In this document: piece by piece, positions 41,203 through 50,000 of the stretch
How positions within the stretch are numbered: the first letter of the stretch is position 1
Layout: the number at the start of each line of letters is the position of its first letter
Virus record (IMG/VR): IMGVR_UViG_3300042556_001330
Span: 1 to 64,000 of that record
DNA from: a virus
Reading direction: 5' to 3' (one strand)
Length of the DNA: 64,000 bases
Notes under the pieces: generated by a model
Databases searched by the model: none
What the model saw: the letters and a program-made list of their open reading frames with translations, nothing else
Told to the model about the DNA's origin: nothing
Program-made: the position numbers and the translations under genes

Positions 41203-41230
41203 TAAAAAAATAAAGAATAAATAGAAATAT

Positions 41231-41791
41231 ATGGCAACAAATAATCCAACTTCATCGATTTTACTGAAACGTTCAGGTGTCGCAGGTTCAGTACCTACAA
41301 CCACATCGTTACAGGTAGGTGAAATCGCGTTAAACACCTATGATGGTAAAGCGTTTTTACACAAGTCTGGTTCAACCGATGAAGTAGTAGAAATCGTAGT
41401 TGCCGGTGCAAATGTAACCGGGTCAATTAGTCTTACTGGAGCAGTTAGTGCATCAATAGTATCTGCGTCTACTTTTATTGGTAATGGTTCTCAATTGACA
41501 GGTGTAACTGCATCAATGAGACCAGATGATTTCGATTTTAATTCGGAACCATTTGCAGGAACAATTGGATATATTCAAGGTAGTGGTTCTCTTTACAAAG
41601 TAGCAACTACTGAAAATGCAATTGATTTTAGATACAACGATGTAACAATTGCAACTATTACAACTGCAAACGGATTTAGTGGTTCATTATTCGGAATTGG
41701 TGATGTGTTACAATTTAGTGGTTCGGTTCACAATAGATTATATCAATTAGAACTTTCAGCATCATTTGGACCAGATGCAGGTCAATTCTAA
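41231..41791 (+). CDS. Small adhesin with GEL-type domain and D-x-G-Q-F tail
   Basis: The 186-residue protein begins with SSILLKRSGVAGSVPTTTSL and QVGEIALNTYDGKAFLHKSG, the 'GElaxNtxDGk' domain of phage receptor-binding proteins (similar in layout to the Mtd N-terminal domain). It then has a beta segment (FIGNGSQLTGVTASM) and ends FGPDAGQF, the C-terminal tail shared with two other small fibre proteins. A rho-independent terminator follows. It is probably a short fibre or the connector of the fibre encoded downstream. Confidence 0.74.
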   Translation: MATNNPTSSILLKRSGVAGSVPTTTSLQVGEIALNTYDGKAFLHKSGSTDEVVEIVVAGANVTGSISLTGAVSASIVSASTFIGNGSQLTGVTASMRPDDFDFNSEPFAGTIGYIQGSGSLYKVATTENAIDFRYNDVTIATITTANGFSGSLFGIGDVLQFSGSVHNRLYQLELSASFGPDAGQF

Positions 41792-41812
41792 AATTCAATA
41801 AAATTATAATAG

Positions 41813-41839
41813 AAACCCCTCATAGTAGGGGTTTTTCAT
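41813..41839 (+). terminator. Rho-independent terminator
   Basis: AAACCCCT pairs perfectly with AGGGGTTT around CATAGT and is followed by TTCATTTT. It separates the small adhesin from the next fibre unit. Confidence 0.85.
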
Positions 41840-41846
41840 TTTATAA

Positions 41847-41856
41847 TATATTTATG
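41847..41856 (+). promoter_or_regulatory. Late-promoter-like element TATATTTATG
   Basis: TATATTTATG follows the terminator and lies 51 bases before the ATG at 41908. An inverted repeat GTAGTATATACTAC (41860-41873) lies immediately downstream and could form a 5' hairpin on the transcript. Confidence 0.5.
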
Positions 41857-41907
41857 TTTGTAGTATATACTACCTTGTTGTTAAATAACTTTAAATAAAT
41901 AGGCCAT

Positions 41908-44781
41908 ATGGCATCAATTGTTCAACTGAAACGCTCTGCGTTATCGGGAAAGGTACCTGATACAGGTTCATTAAATTTAGGAGAATTAGCTGTAAATACT
42001 TACGATGGTAAGATTTACTTTAAAAAGTCGGGTTCAATTGAATCGGTTGAAAGTGTAGTAACAACAAATTCGGTAGTAACTGGTTCTATTAGATTGGAAG
42101 GAACTGGTTCGTTTGGTTCATTAAAAGTAAACGATACACTTACAGTTAATCATGGTGTTAGTGTAATAAGTGGTTCTTTGGGAATCACATCAGATTTGAC
42201 TGTTTTAGGTGCAGTTAATGCAAGACAATTCAATATTTCTATAATTTCATCTTCTACATTATTTGAAAGTGGTTCATCTAATTTCGGTAATAGTTTTGAT
42301 GATACACATACATTTACAGGGTCAGTAAACATTACGGGTTCATTTTTATTAAACGGACAAGAAGTAGGTGGTGGAACAACATCGGGTTCATTTACTGGTT
42401 CATTTACTGGAGATGGTAGTGGATTGAGAGGGGTAGTTAGTGATGATTTACCAATTGATGGTTGGGATTATAATTCAAATAGTTCTGCATCTATTAGTGA
42501 ATTTAATGTAACATCATCAAAATATTTAATAGATTTTCAATGGGAACAAGAAGTTGGAACCGCTGTTGGTTTAAAGGCATTCCTTTCAAACACAACTGGT
42601 AGTTCACAAATTGTTCCAACGGAAGAAGGTATTAAATTTATTGTAGGAAATCAACAAGTTGCATTAGTAGGGCCAAATGGTATACAATCTGTGGTACCTG
42701 CAGGAACTGTAAGTGGTTCATCTCAATTGACATCTTCATACGACCAAAGATATGTTTTGAGTGGAAGTATTACTCAAACAACTTGGGATAATATTGCAAG
42801 CAAACCTTCCGGAATCATAAGTGGTTCGTCACAATTAACATCATCGGTATTAGCCACAACTGGTTCTAATTTATTTGTAGGAACTCAAACTCATAGTGGT
42901 TCAATTATACCTGCAACGGATAATACATACGATTTGGGGTCACCTACATATCAATGGAGAGATATATATGTTTCATCTGGTTCACTTTATATAGATGGAA
43001 CAAAAGTTTTAAGTTCAACCAATCAGGAATTACAAATCACAACCGATGTAGGTCAATCAATTAAGATTTTAGAAGCAGGAAGTGATAGTATTATTTTACA
43101 ATCTGCAGATGGTGATATTCAATTAAAAACATCTGGTGGAGGTAATTTATTATTTGACCCAACAACTGGTTTAATTGATGTTAGAGGAACATTACAAATA
43201 CAAGATGGAAATAAAGTAACATCTTCAGGAGGAAATGGTGTTGTTTTTGGAAATAATATAGTAGTAAGTGGTTCATTAGAAAGTACTGGAAATATAAATG
43301 GTGTAAATATATCAACATTTAGTTCTTCAGTTGTAACACAAATATCTACAATACAAACTAAAACAGGAAGTTTTGCAACAACGGGTTCTAATACTTTCTA
43401 TGGTACACAAACATTTAGTGGTTCACTTTATGTTGCAAATGACTTAATTGTACAAGGTAGTTCCTCAATTCAATATATTTCGGCATCATCAGTATCAATT
43501 GGAACCAATATTGTTCAACTAAATACGGCAAACCCATCGGTTAGATATGCTGGTTTAAGTATAATAGATAGTGGTTCAGTTGGAGGTTCTGGTTCATTCT
43601 TATATGATTCGGTACAAGATGAATTTATATTTGTACATAGAGGAAATGGTGCAAATGTAACATCATCTCATTTTGTATTAGGACCTGAAACATACGATGA
43701 TTTGGGAAATGAAATATATCTTACAAATAATAAATTACCGAAAGGAACTGGCAAAGAACATTTAGTTGATTCAAATATTACCGATAATGGTACATTGATT
43801 AATTTGGGTTCAAACACAACAATAACAGGTACATTAGTTGCAAGTGGAACAACATTGGTTAGTGGTTCATCACAAATAACTTTTAGTGGAATAAGTTCAC
43901 TTCCTACATTAGTAAGTGGTAGTTCTCAAGTTGATGTAATGTCTACAACAAATATTGCAAGATTGGCAACCACTGGTTCAAACACATTTATAGGTAATCA
44001 AATAATAAGTGGTTCAAGTACTTTTAGAAATAACTCAAATGGTGCAAGTGTATCAATTGGTGGAACTGCATTTGGTATAAGAATAGATAATGGTGGAACA
44101 TTTAGTAGTGGAAGGTCTACTATTTATGGAGTAGATAATACATTTGTTGGTTCATATCAACCATTGGGATTACAAGGTTCTGTTGTATATATCGGAACAT
44201 CTAATACCGATATTATGACTGTTGCATCAACGGGTGCATCGGTAGTTGGAAATATATCATTGGGAGCATCAAATACATCATATGTCGGCCCATCTCAATA
44301 TGGTGCACTTATGATGCCAAGAGGTGGTATATTATTCTCAAATACCAATAGCCAAAACCAAATGTATATGGTATCAAATGCATATTTGAATGGAAGTGGT
44401 GTATGGTCGTATAGAAACTCAGGACAACCGGCCGGATGGATGGCCATCGATAATGGTGGATTTAGTGTTGCATTGGCCGGTAATGGAACTGCAGATAGTG
44501 CAATAACATTTACTTCACCACTTTCGATATCAAATGCCGGAGTTACAACATTTGGTGGTAATGTAATACCTAATACAAATGGTACCAGAGATTTAGGTTC
44601 GGCATCGGCAAGATGGTCTACGATTTATACATCGGATTTATCATTAAATAACGGAATTGGTGATTGGACAATTGTAGAGGGTGAAGATGATTTATTCTTA
44701 TACAATAATAAAAAAGGAAAAGTTTATAAATTTGCTTTAACCGAAGTTGACCCAAATGTGGCAACTCCTAAAAAATCATAA
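41908..44781 (+). CDS. Large tail fibre with GEL-type N-terminus (957 aa)
   Basis: The N-terminus (ASIVQLKRSALSGKVPDTGS, LGELAVNTYDGKIYFKKSG) is the adhesin domain also found at 41231. Middle modules include SGSITQTTWDNIASKPSG, shared almost exactly with the fibre at 30608, and LIVQGSSSIQYISASSVSIG. The latter begins a long module (about 510-640) shared with the fibre at 51766, containing YAGLSIIDSGSVGGSGSFLY. The C-terminal 150 residues (WSTIYTSDLSLNNGIGDWTI, DDLFLYNNKKGKVYKFALTE) are a compact tip domain seen in phage fibres. No S74 domain is present. Confidence 0.82.
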   Translation: MASIVQLKRSALSGKVPDTGSLNLGELAVNTYDGKIYFKKSGSIESVESVVTTNSVVTGSIRLEGTGSFGSLKVNDTLTVNHGVSVISGSLGITSDLTVLGAVNARQFNISIISSSTLFESGSSNFGNSFDDTHTFTGSVNITGSFLLNGQEVGGGTTSGSFTGSFTGDGSGLRGVVSDDLPIDGWDYNSNSSASISEFNVTSSKYLIDFQWEQEVGTAVGLKAFLSNTTGSSQIVPTEEGIKFIVGNQQVALVGPNGIQSVVPAGTVSGSSQLTSSYDQRYVLSGSITQTTWDNIASKPSGIISGSSQLTSSVLATTGSNLFVGTQTHSGSIIPATDNTYDLGSPTYQWRDIYVSSGSLYIDGTKVLSSTNQELQITTDVGQSIKILEAGSDSIILQSADGDIQLKTSGGGNLLFDPTTGLIDVRGTLQIQDGNKVTSSGGNGVVFGNNIVVSGSLESTGNINGVNISTFSSSVVTQISTIQTKTGSFATTGSNTFYGTQTFSGSLYVANDLIVQGSSSIQYISASSVSIGTNIVQLNTANPSVRYAGLSIIDSGSVGGSGSFLYDSVQDEFIFVHRGNGANVTSSHFVLGPETYDDLGNEIYLTNNKLPKGTGKEHLVDSNITDNGTLINLGSNTTITGTLVASGTTLVSGSSQITFSGISSLPTLVSGSSQVDVMSTTNIARLATTGSNTFIGNQIISGSSTFRNNSNGASVSIGGTAFGIRIDNGGTFSSGRSTIYGVDNTFVGSYQPLGLQGSVVYIGTSNTDIMTVASTGASVVGNISLGASNTSYVGPSQYGALMMPRGGILFSNTNSQNQMYMVSNAYLNGSGVWSYRNSGQPAGWMAIDNGGFSVALAGNGTADSAITFTSPLSISNAGVTTFGGNVIPNTNGTRDLGSASARWSTIYTSDLSLNNGIGDWTIVEGEDDLFLYNNKKGKVYKFALTEVDPNVATPKKS

Positions 44782-44784
44782 GTT

Positions 44785-45498
44785 ATGCCTTTAGATATTG
44801 GTGGAAATACAATTGATTCTAACATTGTAAGAAGATATCCTACTACAAAAACATTGACGGGTGGATTAATGTTACATGTAGATGCATACGTTCCAGAATC
44901 TTATCCTGGAAGTGGTGGAACTTTTTATGATTTATCAGGCAATGGAAATAATTTTTCAATAACAGGAGCAACTTGGAATAGTGCTGGATTTTTTTCGTTT
45001 AATGGTTCATCATATATGGCAAACACTTCATTTAGTGTTCCTGGATTAACAAATATGGCAAGTTGTATTGTTTGGCTAAAACCTGACGCGGGACAAAATG
45101 ACGGAACATATAATGGATTATTTTCATATGGCCCACGAGCTTGTAATGGTCAAACTTTTTTAATGAGTATGAATAATAGTTTCGGCCCGACAATGGCTAA
45201 ATGGTGCGATGATTTTACATCTCCAACGGCTACTATGAATACATCAACTTGGTGGCAATATACATTAGTTTTAAATGGTAGTTCCGTTAATTTTTATTTA
45301 AATGATTATGGTGCGGGTAGTGGAACATTAGCAGCTGCAAATAATATAGGAACAGGCACTGCAGCAATTGGTTCGACTGATTTATATGGTAGAATTTTTA
45401 AAGGAAGTATAGCTTCTGTTAAATTTTATAATAGAGTATTATCATTGACTGAAATTGCAAACAATTATAATATTGAGAGATTAAAATTTGGAATATAA
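44785..45498 (+). CDS. LamG-like lectin protein, tandem copy 1
   Basis: The 237-residue protein starts MPLDIGGNTIDSNIVRRYPT, a leader with an I/V-G-G motif shared by the next two genes. It then has LMLHVDAYVPESYPGSGG, FYDLSGNGNNFSITGATW and a terminal IASVKFYNRVLSLTEIANNY, the LamG-3-type jelly-roll pattern. It is the first of three tandem paralogues downstream of the 957-residue fibre. Carbohydrate binding to the host envelope is the likely role; the leader probably docks each lectin on the same fibre or baseplate site. Confidence 0.8.
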   Translation: MPLDIGGNTIDSNIVRRYPTTKTLTGGLMLHVDAYVPESYPGSGGTFYDLSGNGNNFSITGATWNSAGFFSFNGSSYMANTSFSVPGLTNMASCIVWLKPDAGQNDGTYNGLFSYGPRACNGQTFLMSMNNSFGPTMAKWCDDFTSPTATMNTSTWWQYTLVLNGSSVNFYLNDYGAGSGTLAAANNIGTGTAAIGSTDLYGRIFKGSIASVKFYNRVLSLTEIANNYNIERLKFGI

Positions 45499-45508
45499 AA
45501 TATAAATT

Positions 45509-46201
45509 ATGCCAATAGATGTAGGTGGATTTAATATAAATAGTAATGTAGCTAAATCATTTAAATATAGAGATATTATAACAAATGGTTTAGTAATGCA
45601 TTTAGATGCAGACTCACCTGAATCTTATCCAGGAAGTGGTACAAGATGGTATGATTTGAGTAATAACAATAATAATGGTACATTGAATGGTGGTACTACA
45701 TATACTACAAATGGTGGGTATGGTGTTATTCAATTAAATGGTACGAATTCGACAGTGACTGTACCATCTTTAAATTTGAGTAGTAGTAATTTTACTGTTG
45801 TAGGTGCAACAAGATATACATCAACAGGTGGTGGTAGAATACTATCTGCATTGAATAACAACTGGTTATTAGGACATTGGAGTAATTCCGTTGCAAATTA
45901 TTATTCCGAAGGATGGGTTACGGGTGCAGGAGTAGGTGGTACTGATACAAATTGGAGAATGTATGCTGGTACTGGAAATTTATCGACAGATAATTATTCC
46001 ATTTATATTAATGGAACACTAAATACATCAAATAGTGGTGGTGCAGCTGGCCCAAATGGATTATCAATTGGTTCATATGCACCAGCTAATATTGAATTTT
46101 CTAATGCACAAGTTAGTTTTGTATTAGCATATAATAGAGTTTTATCTGCAGCTGAAATTACAAGAATTTATAATGCATTTAAATTTAGAATAGGATTGTA
46201 A
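45509..46201 (+). CDS. LamG-like lectin protein, tandem copy 2
   Basis: The 230-residue protein starts MPIDVGGFNINSNVAKSFKY and continues LVMHLDADSPESYPGSGT, WYDLSNNNNNGTLNGG and VSFVLAYNRVLSAAEITRIY. The first 30 residues match copies 1 and 3 in layout, while the loops of the jelly roll differ, as expected if binding specificity has diverged. The gap to the neighbours is about ten bases and no promoter element is seen, so the three lectins should be co-transcribed. Confidence 0.8.
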   Translation: MPIDVGGFNINSNVAKSFKYRDIITNGLVMHLDADSPESYPGSGTRWYDLSNNNNNGTLNGGTTYTTNGGYGVIQLNGTNSTVTVPSLNLSSSNFTVVGATRYTSTGGGRILSALNNNWLLGHWSNSVANYYSEGWVTGAGVGGTDTNWRMYAGTGNLSTDNYSIYINGTLNTSNSGGAAGPNGLSIGSYAPANIEFSNAQVSFVLAYNRVLSAAEITRIYNAFKFRIGL

Positions 46202-46212
46202 AATAAATTATT

Positions 46213-46980
46213 ATGGGATTTGATATAGGTGGACATACTTTTAGTGCTGAAATGGCAAGAAATCAATTTGATAATAGAATTGTAAATAAAAATTTAATAT
46301 TTCATGTTGATGCTGGCAATACAAATAGTTATGGTGGAAGTGGTACAACTTGGTATGATTTGAGTGGTAGAGATAATCATGGTACATTGGAAAATTCACC
46401 TATATATAGTTCTTCCGATGGTTTGGGTAGTTTAAATTTCAATGGTTCAAATCAATCAATGGTTGCAAATATAAACTCAACCGAATTAGATGGTGACCCA
46501 AATTTTACAATGGAAATGTGGGTAAAAAGAACAGCGGAACTGGTAGGAACAACTGGTGGATATTGGGGTATAGGTGGTGCAGGACAAGGTTATTCCGTAG
46601 AAGGATGGACACCTATTACAAATAGAATACATATGGATTTGTATGATTCATCCAGAATTGATAGTGGACAAGATTATCCATTAAATACTTGGGTTCATGT
46701 AGCTTGGGCAAAAAACGGAACGGCAATCACAACCGACACCGTAAAAGTTTATATAAATGGTGTATCATATTCCGTAACAAGTGGTAGAGGGCAAACATCA
46801 GGACCAAGATATAATACATCAACCCCCGGTAAGGGTATTGCATTGGGTAGATTAAACCAAGATGCTGCAAGTTACTATGGTGCATGTAAAATTGGTGTTG
46901 CAAGAATTTATAATAGAGCCTTAACACAGGGTGAAGTTTTACAAAATTATAATTTACAAAGAAGTAGATTCGGACTTTAA
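46213..46980 (+). CDS. LamG-like lectin protein, tandem copy 3
   Basis: The 255-residue protein starts MGFDIGGHTFSAEMARNQFD and continues LIFHVDAGNTNSYGGSGT, WYDLSGRDNHGTLENSP, NFTMEMWVKRTAELVG and IGVARIYNRALTQGEVLQNY. It is the longest and most canonical LamG copy. It ends the tandem array; the next gap holds a promoter-like element. Expression of three related lectins together suggests hetero-assembly or broad receptor range. Confidence 0.82.
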   Translation: MGFDIGGHTFSAEMARNQFDNRIVNKNLIFHVDAGNTNSYGGSGTTWYDLSGRDNHGTLENSPIYSSSDGLGSLNFNGSNQSMVANINSTELDGDPNFTMEMWVKRTAELVGTTGGYWGIGGAGQGYSVEGWTPITNRIHMDLYDSSRIDSGQDYPLNTWVHVAWAKNGTAITTDTVKVYINGVSYSVTSGRGQTSGPRYNTSTPGKGIALGRLNQDAASYYGACKIGVARIYNRALTQGEVLQNYNLQRSRFGL

Positions 46981-47000
46981 TAAAAGAAAAAAGATATTAT

Positions 47001-47010
47001 TATATTTATA
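47001..47010 (+). promoter_or_regulatory. Late-promoter-like element TATATTTATA
   Basis: TATATTTATA lies 20 bases after the third lectin and 19 bases before the ATG at 47030. Confidence 0.55.
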
Positions 47011-47029
47011 AGAAACATAATAGAATTAA

Positions 47030-50000
47030 ATGGCAGCTATATTTCAATTAAGAAGAGGTTCGGGTTCAGTATCTTTAGTGGATGGTGAATTATATGTAAA
47101 CAAAGGTATAGATTCTTTACAATATGCCGTAGGTGATAGAGAGATTACTTTAGCTAAGTTAAATGAACTTAATACAGGTACATTAAATTTAAACGGAGGA
47201 ATTTCTGCATCCGGAGATATTACTGCATCTAATGCATATATTAGTGGTAATATTGTATTAGGTGGAACGATTACAATTGGTGATACTACAAATGATAGTG
47301 TTATTTTTAATGCGGATTTAAGTTCTTCAATTATACCTGACGCAACTAGTACATACGATTTGGGTTCTACATCTAAAGTATATAGAAATATATACGCGAG
47401 TAATATATCAGCATCAGCGTTTACTGGTTCTCTTTTTGGTATGGGTGACCCGACATCATTTAGTACATCGGTAGATACTAGATTAGATTATTTAGAAGGC
47501 CCTTTTAGTACATCCGTTGATAGTAGAATGGATTTATTAGAAAACGCAATGAGTGGTTCTAAGAGATTATATGTTTCTCCGGAAGGAAATGATACTAATA
47601 CTGGTACTCAACAAAGTCCATTTAAAACAATTAAGGCAGCAGTTGAATCGTTGGGTTCAGCGATTTATACAAATGTAAAAAGATATACAATATTTGTAGG
47701 TAGTGGTGAATATACTGAACAAAACCCAATAGTAGTTCCTCCTGGAGTTTCTATTGTTGGTGATACATTGAGAACAGTAAGATTAACCGCTGCAAATCCA
47801 ACAAAAGATTTCTTCCATTGTCACGATTCAAACTATTTTTATGGTTTGAGATTTTTAGACTTAAGGAATCCCGCATTTGCATTTTCATTTCCATCATCTA
47901 CCGCAACCGGTTCTATTAGTGCAGGTGGTATTGGTTCTATTGGTTTGGTACATTCAATGACGGGATATACAGATGGAAATAATCAGGATTTGGGAATTAT
48001 TATAGAAGGACCTGATAATAGTGGTAGTATAGCAACTGCAACTGCAAATGTTGTTGGTGGTGTTATTACTCAAATAAATGTAGTAAATGCCGGAACAAAC
48101 TATTCGGCAAACGAAAAACCACATATTTCAATACCTGCACCTGTTGCACAAAGACCAGTAATTACAACATCACCATATGTTCAAAACTGTTCTTCAATCA
48201 CAGGTCCATTTAATACATCCGGTGTTAAAGTTTTACAAGCTTTACCATACGATGAAGCAACTTTTAATATTGATGAACAAGGAGCCGGTGGTGGTATAAG
48301 AATAGATGGTAATTTAGTTCACCCACTATCACCATTAGAATCATTTGTAGCGGATGCATTTACACAAGTTAATCAGGGTGGACCTGGTCACTTAGTAATT
48401 AACAAAGGATATGCACAATTCGTATCTTGTTTTACTACATTCTGTACTTATGGTTTTAAAGTAGCAAATGGTGGTTTTGCAAATATTTCAAATTCGGTAA
48501 TAGATTTTGGTAAATATGGTTTAGTATCTAAAACTTATTTCCCAACAACATATAATACGGGTTCATCTTTAGAAACAAAAACTTCACAAGTAAGTGGATT
48601 TATTATAGATGAAAATGGAGCAGGTTATACTGGTTCAATTGCAGGTGTAACAATTTCAGGTGGTGGTGCAAGTGTTCAAGCAACTGCAGAAGCAACTGTA
48701 AATGCAAATGGTTCAATTGATGAGATAGTATTGTTAACCGGAGGAAGTGGATATACATCACAACCATCTGTAACAATAGATTCACCAACGGGACCTGGAG
48801 CAATACAAGCTACAACGGTTGCAGGTAAAGCATTAATTACGGGTGTTACTGAAATGTTAATGTCATTAGAAAGTGGTAGTAGAGGTGTTGATATTTCTTC
48901 TAATATGATTTTGAATGGTGTTGATTACTTAGTAACTGATGTAATAGATGTAAGTGGTCAACCAAACCAAAGAAGAATAACAACTTACCCAGCACCTCCT
49001 TCAATTACAACAAACGACCAAATTAAATTTCACCAATTATCAAACATCTCAACAGGTGGATTGGTAATGGAATATGTTGGTAGTGGTGTAACATATAACG
49101 CACTTCCAAAATTTGGTGGAGTTCCAATTAGAACAAGAGAAATAAATGAATTTGCACCTGGTAGAGTATTCTATTCAACGGTGGATAATATTGGTAATTT
49201 AAAGATTGGAGATTTCTTTGCGGTAAATCAATTGACTGGAGAAGTTACAATTGATGCAAACTCATTTAATTTATCAGGTTTAAATGCAATAGGGCCATTT
49301 AGAAGAAATGGAGTTGCGGTAGGTGTGGTATTACAAGAAGTAAGTAATAATGTAACTTTATTAAACTCACAGGGTTTATATGGTGAAGACACCACACCAA
49401 CACAATATGCAGTTAAAGAATATATTGATGTAATAAGTCAATCATTTGATAGTAGAGTGGATTCATTAGAACAAACTGCAATTGACTATGATGGTAGATT
49501 AGATTCTTTAGAAATTTCATCTGCATCTGTTAATTCGTTTACATCATCTACAAATGGTAGATTAAATAATTTAGAATCTAAATCCGCAAGTGTAGATGTT
49601 TCAATTTCGAATTTACATTCATATACTTCATCATTAAATAACGCAATACAATTAACGGGTTCAACTGTTTCATTCTTAGGAAATATTGTAGTGTATGGTA
49701 CTCAATCTGTACTTAATTCAACTAATTTACAAATTGGTGATAATTTAATTTATTTAGCAACTGCATCGGTTGCAAATATTGACTTTGGTATTATCGGACA
49801 TTATAATGATGGTACAAATAGACATGGTGGTGTTTTCAGAAGCGGAACAGATGGTGCATGGAGAGTATTTAAAAATTATGAACCTGAAATAAGTGGAACT
49901 ATTAATTTGACAGAAACAACTTTTGCATATGCTGACTTTTACGCAAATGCATTAAGTGCATCAACATTAAGTGGTATTGGAAATGTAACAACATATTCTA

